Assembly (NCBI GenBank): GCA_038501625.1
Contig: JAZAYU010000081.1
Coordinates: 372,001 to 436,000, forward strand
Direction of reading: 5' to 3'
From: Corbicula japonica
Lineage: Eukaryota > Mollusca > Bivalvia > Venerida > Cyrenidae
Length of the DNA: 64,000 nt
Positions within the stretch are counted from its first letter, which is position 1; each line of letters opens with the position of its first letter. Shown here in pieces: positions 21,025 to 35,600 of the stretch. The notes beneath the pieces were generated by a model. The model was not told the DNA's origin. It ran no database searches and saw only the letters and a program-made list of their open reading frames with translations. The position numbers were made by a program, and so were the translations under genes.

Positions 21025-21408
21025 CTTTAATGCTATTAAATTCTTATGTTTATATGTTTGTATGCTTTTGCATGCAACATTGTTGGGCTGGTGGGTGGGT
21101 TGGGGTTATTTCACCAAGACAGTTTGTGCTTGTTTTGTGATACGAGAGCCTGTTGGGGCAAGTGTGAGGTTGGTGCACCCTAGAACCTGGTTTACACCCC
21201 CAGTGGCAATTTGTTTTGCCACTGAGCGTTCCAAGGCGGTATCCCCAAAGGTTCTCTTGTTTATTAATTGTTTGTGGCGTCCTATTTGAATTGACATACA
21301 TATATAAAACATGCGCTCTATCTCTCTCTCTTCCTCTCTTCTTTTTCGCTGCGTGGGGAGGCTGTGTTTTTTGAGTGTGGCGATTCCTGATATGCATATG
21401 TTTTTTTT
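21025..21408 (+). mobile_element. Penelope-like 3' fragment, inverted relative to the 17-19 kb copy
   Basis: It reads from AATGCTATTAAATTCTTATG through GTGCACCCTAGAACCTGG and the CTCTCTCT tract to GCGATTCCTGATATGCATAT and a poly-T-rich tail. It is near-identical to the reverse complement of about 17202-17590. The small ORFs here (91 and 115 codons) are shared non-coding 3' region. It is either a second 5'-truncated insertion or part of one rearranged unit. Confidence 0.8.
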
Positions 21409-21429
21409 GTTTTTTTTTTCAATAAACTT

Positions 21430-23476
21430 ATTTGATGTTGGTAACCTAAACCAATTTGAATAACGGGGATTCGTCTAGAAACAAATCAATGGATAACGTA
21501 AATAATGAGTGGATAATGGTATATCTTCCCTTATTTCATCCTTAATACTATTCATATATGCTTTTTTGCATGGCCCATCTCTTTCCGCAAACTGATAAAT
21601 GACCAATTCATGTTAATTATCTCCCGAAATAACCTAATTTCTTTCTATCCACAAGGCATCAACTAACCCCAAAACCGTTTAACGCCCGGGTTAAGCGAAT
21701 TTGTATTTGTCTGTATGGTGGTGATAAATAAATTAGTTAAATACTATAACTATTATGGTCTAAGATACTTAGTCACGTAATTGGAGCCAACCGTTATACA
21801 TAAGAACACTTTTGAGAGTGACGTTCTTTGCCGAATGGAGTGATGTTCTTTGCCGAATGGGTAGTTCCTGTTTACAAAAAAAAACTGTATCAATTAAGTA
21901 GCATGATTTAGTTGTGGTTTAAGTTAATTGTGCCAATATGCAAAACTTATAATTGACTGAAAACGAGCTAATTTAGCAGAAATTTAAGTCTAATAAGTAC
22001 GTGTCATGATCTGGTGTGAGTGAAATTTATTGCGTTAGTAAATTAACGCTCAACAACTTTGGATTTAGATGTAAATTTACTCCTACATAGATTGTGTAAG
22101 AATAGTACATGTTTTATTCTTTGTTAACAAGTCTTCTACAGTTTATATTATAAAATTTTCATATTTTAATACCACTGTTTGATTGCGATACGTAACACGA
22201 AACCTTCAAATTATCTTTTAGACAAAATCTGCGAAATACAAATGTATATAAAAGTATGCAAAAGTAAGTATTCAGTATAAATGAGACACCGATATTTGAA
22301 AAAATGTGTTAGAAGATAATACACAACAAAGTTCTTTTTAAGTTTAAATGCGTCGTCAGAGTTAGCTAGTAGGTAAAAATGATGTATCAGGAATAGCCAT
22401 GATATTTTAATCTGATCTAAGGTTTAAAAATCAAATATATATTCTTATGATTAAAATGGATTGTAAAAAATATAATACAAATTGCAGAAATTAATTTTAA
22501 AAAAGTTCGAATACTATTCTTCTAACTTCTTCACAACATTAATTTTTTTATAAGGTTCGTCCTCTTTCCAAAATTGAAAAGATCTGAGTAAGTACACTCA
22601 GCATAGTGTTTATATTTTTAAAGTTTGAGTAATAAAACGATGATGGCCTAAACGTAACACCGTACAATAGCATGTGTCATGGTAACGCTTTAATTTGATT
22701 AAAGTTACGACCAAACGGTCAAAAATATAATGAAAAGATACAGATGATTTTAGTGATCATAGTGAATAGCTAAACAGGACTATATAAAAGAATTATTAAA
22801 ATACAATAATTTCATCTGAACATCTAAATTAAGAGCACGACGAAAACTCCACCATTATCCATTTATTAAATATTTGAATTCCTCATTATCTACAGAGATT
22901 ATCCGTTATCCATTGCTTCAGGTGTCTCAGAAAAAAAGACGTTTGTAAAGGAAAATACTCGTGCTACTGGCTCAAGTGGGGTGGCATAATGATTGTCGAT
23001 GTTTGGGCTTTGATTACAGCAGTGTCGTGTACAAAAACATGTTTAAATATATTTTAAATGGGCGTAATATGTAGTTTTTGTAGAAAACTGGGATGTTGCG
23101 TGATCATTTTCGTGTTTTCCTCGGTATCTGACAGCAAATTTCAAATGTATGGAGATTAGAGTAAAGACAGGACATCGCTTAGTTGTTATCTATCGGAAAT
23201 GATAAGTATTAGATCACAATAACATTAAATTAATCCAAAAACTAACCATGCTGTTTGCTCCGAGCTGTTGATCTATCATTTATACTCACAATATTACGTT
23301 ATCCGCGATTCTCATTATCTGGGTACCTACTGTGTTATCACGCTCAGAACATGAGCCATATTGTCATTCGAACGCGGCCAGTTGACCTTTATGTTATAGG
23401 TCATATGTAAATTAGGTGTAAGTGACAGTACCGCGCGAAACGGACATCGTCTGTCTGCAGACAAAATCGCCGCAAA
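21430..23476. other. AT-rich upstream region of the adenylate-kinase-like gene
   Basis: No ORF of interest. TTACGTTATCCGCGATTC and TTCATCCTTAATACT-type phrases occur without an obvious family. The last ~80 bp before the start codon (ACCGCGCGAAACGGACATCG at about 23431-23450) are the most CpG-rich part and probably lie in the 5' UTR or core promoter. No TATA box could be assigned. Confidence 0.45.
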
Positions 23477-23627
23477 ATGGGATGTGGTGGGTCCACTAAT
23501 AGTGATCCAAGTCTAAATTCCGATGAAGTTCAAAAGACGCCTAATGCTGTCCAACCAGAAGTTAGCATCAAAAGTGGAGCGGGAGTTAAACTGACTGACC
23601 AGGATCCAAAAATCATTTTCGTGTTCG
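23477..23627 (+). CDS. AK-like exon 1 (start codon, acylation signal)
   Basis: Residues 1-50 plus one base. MGCGGS at the N-terminus, a low-complexity polar stretch, then PKIIFVF just before the P-loop. The donor TTCG|GTAAGC splits the first P-loop glycine codon. CGCCGCAAAATGG is a reasonable start context. Confidence 0.88.
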
Positions 23628-26600
23628 GTAAGCAGCATAATTTGCAGCAATCTGAACTTTCTTTCTCTAACTCTTAGCTATTATTGTAATATTTGAGACA
23701 AATGTTGATGCATTGAAAATACTTGAACCCATTTTAGCGAATCTAGAGAAAAAAAAAATCGAACTGCAGTAATAGTAAAAGTGGAAAACAAATTATGCTG
23801 TTTGTAAGTGTCTTGTTAATTTATGGGAAGCCTAGACCCACATAAAAGGTCTGGTAAGCTTCTATCGATATAGCCAGCCCAAGGAGGGGAGATACTGCAT
23901 GAAAATTAGATGTTCGATAGAACACAACTAAAGTTAAAAGCAACTCCCCAACCTGCTTTTTCAATTGGTTAATTTAGTCAGAAAAGCTTGGGCCAGAGGT
24001 CCGAGAACCCAACCCCATGGCCAGCAGGCTGGAAGGTCCGGTAACAGGATGAATAGCCAGTCCCTACAAGGATTGTAGCCTACAAAATCGCAAAAGTGAA
24101 AGTAAACATAGTATTTTTAACCATGAAAGTGTTTACTTAAGGATTGAATTGATAATTGATGGTTTTCGTTTGGGTATGGAAAACAGTTGGGTTGTTTAAA
24201 GTGTACTTTAAACAATCCAGCTGTTTTTCTTTGTAAACCTAAATGTAGATCCTGTGTAGACCCAGGTGTATATACATGAGATTTCAGACTATTCCTGTCT
24301 TGCACAATATATTCAGTGTTGATTTTGTGCATTCTAAAATAACCCTGTTTTTTCTGCCCTCTTGAATAGCATTATGCCATTTTACATCGGCTCTTAATGA
24401 TAAGTGTTGATCTGCATTCATTGTTTTTCTTTTTGACATAGTCCGGGAAAACTTTCGCACACAAATTGTTCGAGCTATTAAAACGGTCTTACTAAAAAAG
24501 TCGGGGATTCCGGAAGTCACACTGAGCGAAGAAAAATTATCATACATTATGAGGGTCATTTTCTCTTGAATATTACCCTTATTTCAAGCTTTTGGTGAGA
24601 CTTTTTCACATTCATCAGTAGATCTGACCCTGTTGCATTGAACGATACAGTGTAAGCTTTGAGCCCTTCGTATTGTAGGAAATACAGCCTCTCTAACGGG
24701 AGTAGGGTCTGAATCGGTTCATTACCATTATTCAGTAATATAGCTACATAGAATATGTATTTTTTAAACTGCGATTTTGACGTTGTATGTTTGCATATTT
24801 TGATATAATGGAATGATATCAGTGACTTGACACCATTTTTACTTAAAAACAAGGGCGTATAAGTAAGGGTTGGCAGGGAGTGGGGCGGCTGGTTAAGCGC
24901 CAGTGCTTAAAGATAATATAAGTGATCAATATCAAGCTTAAAATAAATGTCAGCAGATAATACTCACATCCAGGGCCCAAGATTACAGAAATGAGATTGG
25001 AGACCAGTCTCTAATCTAAAGCATCTGATTGACTTGCACCCAGTTGCCATTTCAGTCAATCAGGTCCAAAGATTATACAACTGAGAATGGAAACCGGTCT
25101 CAAATCTCAAGCAGAGGTGTAGAATTCCACTCGACCACTTGCCATGGCAAGTAAATGATCCGTTGGGTCGAGTGAAGCGGCTGAAACACTCGACCGACCG
25201 GGCGAGTAAATTTTTTAGCAAAGCACATGTGTTTTCTTCAGAAAAATGAAATATTTACACTTTGTTTACAAAATACAGTTCGATTTCCGGTTTTTCGGTC
25301 GATTCAGGTGTATTCGGAACGTTTCTGATGTAAAGGTAACAGCAGCGATTTATTTTTATCCTCATTGGGTTTCCCAAATCAGAACGAGGCTGCAAGTGCA
25401 CGTATTTCCCACTATATGTCAAAATGTCGAAACAAAATGAAGATAACATTTTTTACACAATGTAGGGGTGATGATGAAAAGCAAGAGAGTAAGCGAGACA
25501 GTAAGAAAGAGATAGAACAAATAGAAAAACGAAAATTGCAACAGAAAGAGTATTTTATAAAAAATGTAAGGGTGAGTGTACTTTCTGTAAGGGCGAGTGC
25601 ACTTACTCATTCACTCAACCTGCAGGGCAAGTGGGTACACCTCTGTCAAGGATCTGATTGGCTAAAATTGTGACAGATTTAAGACTGGTTTCCAATATCA
25701 GGTAAATTATAATCTTCAGCCAAGATGCTCGAGATTTGAGGCTGGTCTCCAGTGTTCTTGGGACCTGTTGAAAAATTATGAGATACAGGCATTACAACAA
25801 GGTATTGAAACTAGATAAAAGCTTTGTACAATACTGACAAATTTCAACATTGTTATACTGATGAGTTTTTCATTCTTTCAAATCTTTCTCATTACAATGT
25901 ATATTGCCAAATAACTCATTTCAACAAACTTGTAAGTCATATAGAAATTATATTATTCATGTTCCATTCATAAGTGGTCGATCCATTTTCCTTTTCTATT
26001 GCAAATTCTTCTTACAGTGATTAATCATGTTTTCCTGTTCCAAATGAATTATTTTGTAAGTTAGCAATAACTTGGTAGTCACATAACAAATAAGTACATT
26101 TAAATATGGTTTATCAGCAAACTGTTTAACAAATCTGATACATATGTATTTTTGTGTTCTCTTGGTAAGTATTGATCAATATAAAAACATTTAATTTACA
26201 CCCCCCCCCCCCCCCCCCCCCCCCGCCACAATATCATTCTTGGTTATAAATAAAAATAATACTTGCTGGATTGATACAGAAAATATTCTGTGCTGTGCTT
26301 GTGATTCTGTTTTCAGTTCATTTCAATTCCTATGGGATTATTTAAGACAGTAGCCACAAAATTAGCATACCGATATTGATTGTGATGGATTTGCATTATG
26401 CTTGATTTATTGTTGATTTCCCAGTTTTAGATAGTAAATTGTTATTGGCCTCTCTTGATTGATCACGCAAAAATCAGTTAAGACCCAGATCAGTCTGTAC
26501 AACAGGGTCTTCCTGGATTCCATATCATAAAAAAAGATTGAACAAGTTGCCATTTCAGCCAGTCAGATACTAGAGATTTGAGACTGGTCTCCAATCATAG

Positions 26601-29600
26601 TTTTATGATTTTGGGGCCCTGCTCATGCAAAAAACAATATATTTACAGCTGCAATCAGTGTAGACCCAGATCAGTCTGCACAACAGGGTCTTCCTGCTTG
26701 TCATTTATACTGCTAATCAAGTTGTCTGTTGTGGTGTTAACAATATTTATATGGCATTTAGTCTTGAAATGAGCTCTTGGTTTAAAGGAATGTCCAGCAA
26801 ATGCCAGCTCAAGCATGATTGTCCTGTCTGAATTAACTCTTGATGTTTTTCATCATCAGACTGCATATTAAGTTTTTTTTGTTGCCTACTTTTAGGAAGT
26901 GTGAGGAGGTGGAGGGCGTGGGAAGTGGGCTATAGATTGGCTGTCATCCATGTGAATATCTGTCTGTCCAGTTCTTATCTGGATTATAGTAATTGTTATT
27001 TTAAAGCTGAACAAATCATATTATTAAGAGTATCTGATATTATTTGCAGGAGGCCCTGGTACAAAGAAAGGGAAGATACTTGACAACTTAGCGAATGTGT
27101 TTGGTATGGAGATAATAAATGTAGAAAACCTGATTCTGGAGAACCTCGGCAGAAAAGTGGAAGACCCTGACCCGAACATACTAGTTCTGATGATACAGTC
27201 CTTGCTGAAGGTAAATATAATACCAGCCTTGTGAGGATAATGTGAATTCATATTACACGTGTCATGTATTTGTGTTGTTTCTTTTCATGATTTGGTGGGT
27301 AGATTGAGCCACATATTTTAAACCACCTTGAAATGTGAAACATAACTTATATAAGTAAGTTGAAAACTGTAAACTAAAGAAACCACAAAAATGCTGTTTG
27401 AGCAAAATGTCCATGAATATAATATGTTCATCCGCAGTATTCTACAACCACCAAATTTCTTAACTTCTATTAGCATCACATGTACAATGGTAAATTTCTG
27501 CACATCTTTTATTCAGTATCATAAATGACTGTTCGCATTAAAAAATACATTTTCATTTAGTTTCGCTTCTTCTTGTTGAAATAAAAGTCATAATATTTTA
27601 ATTATCTCTGTTTTTGGTCTTCTGTTTGTACTAGATACAAAACCACACTGCAGATTTCATCTAAAGGGGGCAACCAACTTTAAGGACTACTTAATAGTTG
27701 ATCATTCTTTAGTTTTAAAAGTACCATAGAGTTTCATGCCTGCTAACTTAATCTATCTTTGTAGCGTGAAGAGAGTTTTCTCCGCTTAGACGCAGTGTTA
27801 CGTATGGTGAGTCGAGCCCTGCTTGCAAAAGAAAAAGCAAAATATTTCATCATAGATCTCATGCCCAACCTCAAGTGGATGCTCAACAACCCCATGTTCA
27901 TCAAAGAGTGTGCAGAGGAGTTCAGAGTGTTTGAAGAAAAGGTGAGGCCCCCTCACCAAATGCAGGGATTTAAATACATGCAGATTCTTGCATTTTGATG
28001 CAAGAAAATTTAAGTTTTTAACACTGACCCCACCAAAAGTGGTCTTTGAAGGCAGATGGTCTTTATTTGGAGGTGAAATTGTTCAGTAAGTCAGTCAGCA
28101 GGACAAATAAAATAATATTCTTGTCTTTATTTAAAGGTTGTCTTTGCTTTACAGGAGGTCTTTAGCACATGTTTGTATTATTTTTTTTAAAAAAAACTTT
28201 GGGATGATAAGTCAATGCAAGTCCAAGTGTTAACAAATGCTTACTTGTTTGTTTTTATACAGTTCATCAAGTTGTTTTTTTTTTTCAGTTTCCCATCTCA
28301 TTTGCCATCCATTTTGTCATGCCGAAAGAAAAGGTGATGAACAAGTTGCAAGTGGAATGTGCCAAACATCCAACAACAATGAAAGATCCCAAAAAACCAG
28401 AAACTGCCAAGCAGTCAGACGAAGCCGATTCTAGTAGAACACAGGTCAGTATGACAGACAACACAATGTGTGAAGTTGGTGTGCAGGCGGATTCCAGTAG
28501 ATTATCAGTCTGTTTGTTAGTTTTTACCTGAAAAGCTGCTATTAAAGCAGAAAGACGAGGCAAGTTAATAGAACAAAGGTGTGTCTTGCCCCTTTTTACA
28601 TACATGTAGATGTGTTTATGTTGGTGCATTGGCTTCTTAATTTAAATAAATCAAGGGAAGTTCTTCGTGAATTAACAAGTTGTTCACCTTAATTTATAAC
28701 TTAAATTTCTTCACAAGAAATGTACATGTAGCAGTTACTCTCATTTTCAACAAAGAATATAATTATTATTATTGTGACAAATTAACCCTTCACTCCACAT
28801 ATTCAGATTTTTTGGGGTGTCGTGAGCAAAAATATTTTTGTATTATTTTATATGTGTATTTGACAAATCTATTATGGTAAAATTTATTATATTAAGTATG
28901 TAATGTATAAAAGAATGATTTGTTTTTCAGAAACGTGTGGTATTATACCAGAACAGTGTTAAACATTTCATGGATTTCTTTGTGAAACGGGATAAGGTAG
29001 TCACCGTAGATGTGTCATGTGGCATGCCAGAGGTGATTTGGTCAAAAGTCTGTGATTTCTTCACCCAGTTTGACATACGATCTACTAGCATTCCAGAATC
29101 TGTGATTGTCTTCGGCTTCGGTAAGTGAACAATTAATAAATATGAACCATAATATAAGTCATGCCTTAAGGTTGTAAAAATGATTGGAGACCAGTATCCA
29201 CTGTCAAGCAGCAGAGTGGTTGAAATCCAACTCGGTCGTGAAACTGACCAATCAAAAACCAGAGTTTTGAGACTTGTTCCCAAACTGTAAAAAGAACTGT
29301 TTGGATAACAAGTACAAATGAATACACATGAGGATTAAATCAGTATTTAATCATCTTCATCAGGATGTGGAAAACATTTGTGTTGTTGAAAGTGGGTGAA
29401 ACTTGAAGGGTTTCATGCTTATTTTCAAGAACCCAAGTGTTTTTAATATTTCCATGAATGCGATAAAAAATTGGTTAAATTCCTATATTTACACCCCAAA
29501 ATAGTCTCAGTTTGTACCAAAAGATTCAGGAGACTGGAGTATTTGTTTAATCACGGTCTTTTGATTGGCTATAACTTGGATAAGAAAAGCGAAATTGATG

Positions 29601-32600
29601 ACAAAGTTAAGGACTGTACGCTTTTTTGCAGCAACTCATAAAACGGGCATGCTAGTCGACGTCACAAGACAAAACATTATGCACAGTCCAATTATTTGTG
29701 ATGCTTTTGTTGTAGCCACACCCCAGACCAAATGTTTTCCAATCCAAAAATAAAACAGTCTGAAGGAAGACACAAATGATATCGAAGTGCAGGATGCGTG
29801 TAAATGTAAAAGGTTAAGCACCAAATGGCGTGTTGATTCCATTTTTTTACAAGCTTTGAGTGTATGTTTGGATGTACTGCCAACAAGCCCAGCTTCTTGA
29901 AATGTAATGAATGACTATCAAGCAACTAAACATTGTAACAGCTCAAAATTTACAGGTTTAAAACACTAAAGTCACTTAATTTAAATCTTGTTTTGAACAG
30001 TCTTTGCTTGTGTAACTGGGATTCTGAACCAGGAATTGAACCTGGGTGCTTGTGTATACTAATTAAATATTTTACTATCTTGCAATAATACAAGCTTTAA
30101 TGGCGAGATATTGCAAGCATGATACAAACTCAGCCAGGTTATCATTAGGGAGCTTGGGCCATGTTTGACCAGTAAAATACCAATAAGCTGATTATTCACT
30201 GTTCAGAATTACTGTTCAGGGTTCAGATTTCCATAAAATATTAAGTTATGTATAAAGTCATGTGTTTATGCACTATGAAAGTACTATGAGAAAATGCCTG
30301 ATTACCCAAAAGCTAGAGGTTTGGGTTTATAGTCTGGAATTATTGAACATATTCACCCGACTTTCACATTTACCCCATGATCACTGTATATATAAGTCAT
30401 CCGTTAACAGTCTATAGGTACAAGTTGTTAGCATAAGTATTGAATGTTTTACAGATCAGCAAGATTTAGAGGAGATACAGTTTGAGAACTACAGTCTAAC
30501 TATGGTCAAGTTAAAGGAGCTGGTACCAGACCCCACTGCCTCTGTGGTAAGATCTCATGTAACTCTTTACTCCATAGATACACCTTTATTGCATGGGAAA
30601 ACAGTATAGATCCAGATCAGCTGTTTTCCCCATGCAATAAAGTTGTATGTATGGAGTAATGAGTACTTGCCCTCTGATGAGGATCTATACTGTTTGCTTT
30701 TTGATTCATTTGTGACCAAAATGGGACCAGTGTAGATTAAGCTCAAACAGCTGGGCTGAAGGTTATAAAGCTGTGATTGAAAACCAGTCTCAAATCTCAA
30801 GCATCTGATTGGCTGAAATGGCGACCAGTCGCCATTTCAGCCAATCAGATGCATGAGATTTGAGACTGGTTTCCATGCTCAGTTTTATAACGTTGGGCAC
30901 TGGTCTAGATCTACACTGGTCACACACACATAAAAATGTGTATATATGTCAGACGTATCTTGCATTTCAGTGTCGGTAGACTGTTTTGAATGGGTGGATG
31001 AATTTCTTAAATTTGTTAATTACTCTGCTACCATACCATCAGTAAATAATAAACAATAACATCATGCAGAATAAAATAGAGAATATTATATATATATTAC
31101 AGAAAAGAATAACAAAATTGTGCATGTAAGTTTTTATTTTAAAAATTCATTACTTGGGCAACTGTTTTTGGAAGATATTTTGCAAAGCTTAGTAACCACT
31201 CAAAAGCAATTGGTTTGTACAGGGACCTAGCATACATAAAAGTCTGTTATTTCAACTCTGTTTATGTTCTATTACTACCACTGCATGGTTGTTTACATAC
31301 TGTAGGAACTGTTGTTGGACGAGACATGTCGGTTTATAGACAACAGTGACCCACACATGAGGGTGTTTGCTGTAGATACGACCGGTACTGCTTTAACCAA
31401 GGATCTCAAGAAAACTGTAAGTCAAACATTAATATCCTCTTGTTCATATTTTATTAGCCCACCGCCAAAGGCCAGGGGGATATTAGAAATGCCCTTCGTC
31501 TGTGTGTCCGTCCGAAACAATTTTGTCCGGAGCATAAATCTAAAACTACTGGAGGGATTTTATTCAAACTTCATACACTGACAGAGCACATTGATAGGTA
31601 GTGCAGTGTGCAAGAACAATAACTCTACCTTGCCTTTTTTAGAGTTATTCCCCTTTATCATATTTACTTGATAAATTTTGTCCGGAGCATAAGTCCAAAA
31701 CTACTGGAAATCCTTTATTCAAACTTCATACACTGACAGAGCACATTGGTAGGTAGTGCAGTGTGCAAGAACAATAACTACCTTGCCTATTTTTAGAGTT
31801 ATTCCCCTTCATCATATTAACTTGATAAATTTTGTCCGGAGCATAACTCCAAAACTACTTGAGGGATTTTATTCAAACTTCATACACTGACAGAGCACAT
31901 TGGTAGGTAGAGCAGAGTCAAGAGCAATAACTCTACCTTGCCTATTTTTAGTTATTCCTCTTTATCATATTTACTTGATAAATTTTGTCCGGAGCATAAC
32001 TCCAAAACTACTTGAGGGATTTTATTCAAACTTCATACACTGACAGAGCAGATTGGTAGGCAGTTCAGTGTGCATAAACAATAACTATACCTTGCCTATT
32101 TTGAGAGTTATTCCCCTTTATCAGAATTACTTGATAAATTTTGTCCGGAGCATAAGTCCAAAACTATTTGAGGGATTTTATTCAAACTTCATACACTGAC
32201 AGAGCACATTGGTAGGTAGTGCAGTGTGCAAGTCCAATAACTCTAGCTTGCCTATTTTTAGAGTTATTCCCCTTTGTTCTATTTACTTGATAAATTTTGT
32301 CTGGAGCATAACTCCAAAACTACTTGAGGGATTTTATTCAAACTTCATACACTGACAGAGCACATTGGTAGGTAGTGCATTGTGCAAGAACAATAACTCT
32401 ACCTTGCCTTTTTTAGAGTTATTCCTCTATCAGATTTACTTGATAAATTTTGTCCGGAGCATAACTCCAAAACTACTTGAGGGATTTTATTCAAACTTCA
32501 TACACTGACAGAGCACATTAGTAGGCAGTGCAGTGTGCAAGAACAATAACTCTACCTTGCCTATTTTTAGAGTTATTCCACTTTATCAGAATTATTTGAT

Positions 32601-35600
32601 AAATTTTGTCCGGAGCATTTATAACTCAAAAACTACTTGAGGGATTTTATTCAAATTTCATATACTGACAGAGCACATTGGTAGGTAGTGCAGTGTGCAA
32701 GTCCAGTAACTCTACCTTGCCTATTTTTAGAGTTATTCCCCTTTATCAGATTGATTTGATAAATTTTGTCCGTAGCTTAACTCCAAAACTTATTAGGATT
32801 TCCTCTCCAGGTAAATTATACGAAAGTACAACCTTCAGGTAACTTTTTTCCGGCGGGGGGATTAACCATGTGTAACATGGCTCTTGTTTATTTAAGGATG
32901 AACTCTTAGTGTTAAAAAACTTATCTGTTTGACTGTTAAATTTAGTTGGGACATTATGAACACTTTGTTCAAGTTTTGTAATGGTTAGATAATATTTGAT
33001 GAAGAGAAACTGCAGAAATGTCAGATTTTTACAGTGAAATGAAGCTAATTTTGGTGTCGTCTTTCCAAATTTAATTAGTTTTAGCTCTGTATAGAAACTA
33101 CCTACACATATTGTATAAATCCAATACTCTACAGGGTTTTTTTTCCTTAAACTGACGCCGATAGTCGGCGTCTTCCCCAAGGAAAATGTTTCCCCAACGA
33201 AAATCACTTTCCCCTTGGTAAAGTGATAATTTTTTAGCAATACGTAAACAGAAGCTTAATTTATAGTCATTTTTATTCTATTTCATCCAAAATCTGCACT
33301 AATTTCACGAATATTTGTTAGAAATTAGGTACGTACGCAACCTAGTATTATTTGTCAAATGTTACTTAATTTAGATTCGCTACGTCACAGACACTGTGTA
33401 GTGTATCCTGGTTGTCAACTTAAACATTACTGGTAATGGATTATCGTCGTGTTGGGAATAAAGGCATTCTACCTGCCAGTTTTAAGTGGATTTTACAACA
33501 GTTGAGTACCGTTAGCGAGCGTACGGCCGTAAATTACGGCTAGAATACGACCCGTCCGCCGAATTTCTCGACAACATACGTCCCGCGGACTTCCTAAAAA
33601 GAAAACCACAACCGTCAACGTAGACAGTCGTAGTAAATTTAAACCCCGCCTATAATCTTTCAGGTCACACCGTTTACGATAGATAGTAAAAGATGTTTTG
33701 CTAAAACAATTAGCTCCGCCCACTTAAAAAATACCAACCAGTCGAGAAAACACTTGCGCGCGCCGGACTAATTATCGCCGAGGAATGTATTCTGACACCG
33801 GGCAAAAAAAGAATCTGTTGTTTTGATAATTGACAATTAATTGAAGATTAACAGAGTAAATTGCTAGTTGTCGTATATTGTCTTCGTCGTGCTTTTAAAC
33901 GGATGCGGCTTGTTTGCACTGTAAGGTAAAACGAACGACGAATAATGCAAAATACGAACAACAGAATACGGCGCCATGTTCTGTCACAAAAATACGAATC
34001 GTCAGGTGAAACACACATTCAAAACTGTGCCGGGCAATCATTTTTATCCCAAGAATTTTATATCCCGTATCTTCCGGAGAATTCATTAAAGCCCAGACGA
34101 TGTGACTCACAACTACAATAAATATTTAATTATCGCGACATTTAAAAGTCAAAGTACCGTGTAATATTACGATCATTTATCATCGTTCGTCGCCTGTTGT
34201 ATTAGCATTTTCGTATCAGGGGGGGGGGGGGGGTCAGTGGAATTGCTCGAACCCTCCTTTTGAGCAGCAATATTAATTTTCTTGGGAAATTCAGCAGTTA
34301 AATTGGAAATTATCAATAGCTACCCTAGCATTTGCCTAAACAAAATATTTCTGGAAATCTTGCATCCGAAATGATTTTGATTCAAAACACACAATTAATG
34401 GATACATTTTAAGCAGGCTCCGAAAGTGAGCAAGTATAAATAAACTTATTCTTGTACTGTTTAAGAACATATAACAAAGAGATATGCGTCTGTATGCTAA
34501 ATAGACTGCTTGGTAATGAAGGCTTAAGTAAAAAAGATATACAGAAGCATAAACTTGAGTATAAACATTCACTGTAGCTAATACAAGTAAGAATGTATAA
34601 TAAACTAAATTTTCTTCAATTTTGTATTTTTCACGCATTTTTCCCCTTTTGATCAGCGTCCAGCGTCTTCCCCTCTTCCTTAAAAAAACCCCTGCTCTAT
34701 ATGATAGTGCTGTTATCCCATGGGCAAACAGTATAGATCGAGATCAGCTGGTACATATGTGCTGCCTGATCAGGATCTACACTAAATATTAACAATTAGA
34801 TTCATTAGGTTATCTCTGAACAAGAAGAAAATACTAAAGATCCAGATCAGACAACACAGATTTGCAGTATGATCTGGATCTACACTGGTTGCACATGTGA
34901 TTAAAACCATATATATGAAGTAAAGGTTTAACCCTTTCCTCCATGTATACGCATTTTTACACATGTGCGACCAGTGTAGATCCAGATCATCCGGCACATT
35001 CCTCCGTCTGATTAGAATCTGCACTGGTTGCATTTTGGTCAGAAATAACCTAACAAATCAAAAAGCGAACGGTTCAGATCCTGATCATATGCACTAATGT
35101 GCCGGCTGTTCTGGATCTACACTGTTCGCCCACGCAATAAAGGTGTATCTATGGTAGAAATGGTTTAAAAAGATCAGTCGTCAAGCTCAGGAGAATGTAA
35201 GTTTGATCATTGGTGTAATATGGTAAGGATCTACACTCTTTGCTTTTTGATTCACCTGGTTATTTCTGACCAAGATGCGACATGGCTGCTGATGTGAATC
35301 TACACCAGTAGCTCATGCGTTGAAATGCCTATACATGAAGTAAAGGGTTTAAGTCTATTTAAGAAGCTAAACATTTTATCAATAACTTTCTAGAGATGTT
35401 AGTTCTAGCTGAAATCTGCCGTTTTCTCACCTAAGTTTATCAACATTTCAGAAATCCCAAAAGGCAATACAGTTCCATGAGGCAGGTGGTGATTGTAAAT
35501 TAAGTCGTTACTGCACGCTCAATGTAACATCCAAAGGTGACCCAGTAGAACTTCAGGCTGTAGCGTCTCTACAAAACGAAGTATGTCTGTTCCCTAACAC

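Noticed and set aside
27942..27998. Extension of AK-like exon 3 past 27941
   Set aside because: The open frame continues for 18 codons, but a GTGAGG donor follows GAAAAG at 27941, and the next exon joins in phase with the family's strand FAIHFV.
32746..33240. 164-codon minus-strand ORF
   Set aside because: It crosses from the tandem array through the border of element E2 at 33132, so it cannot be a conserved gene, and it has no recognisable motif.
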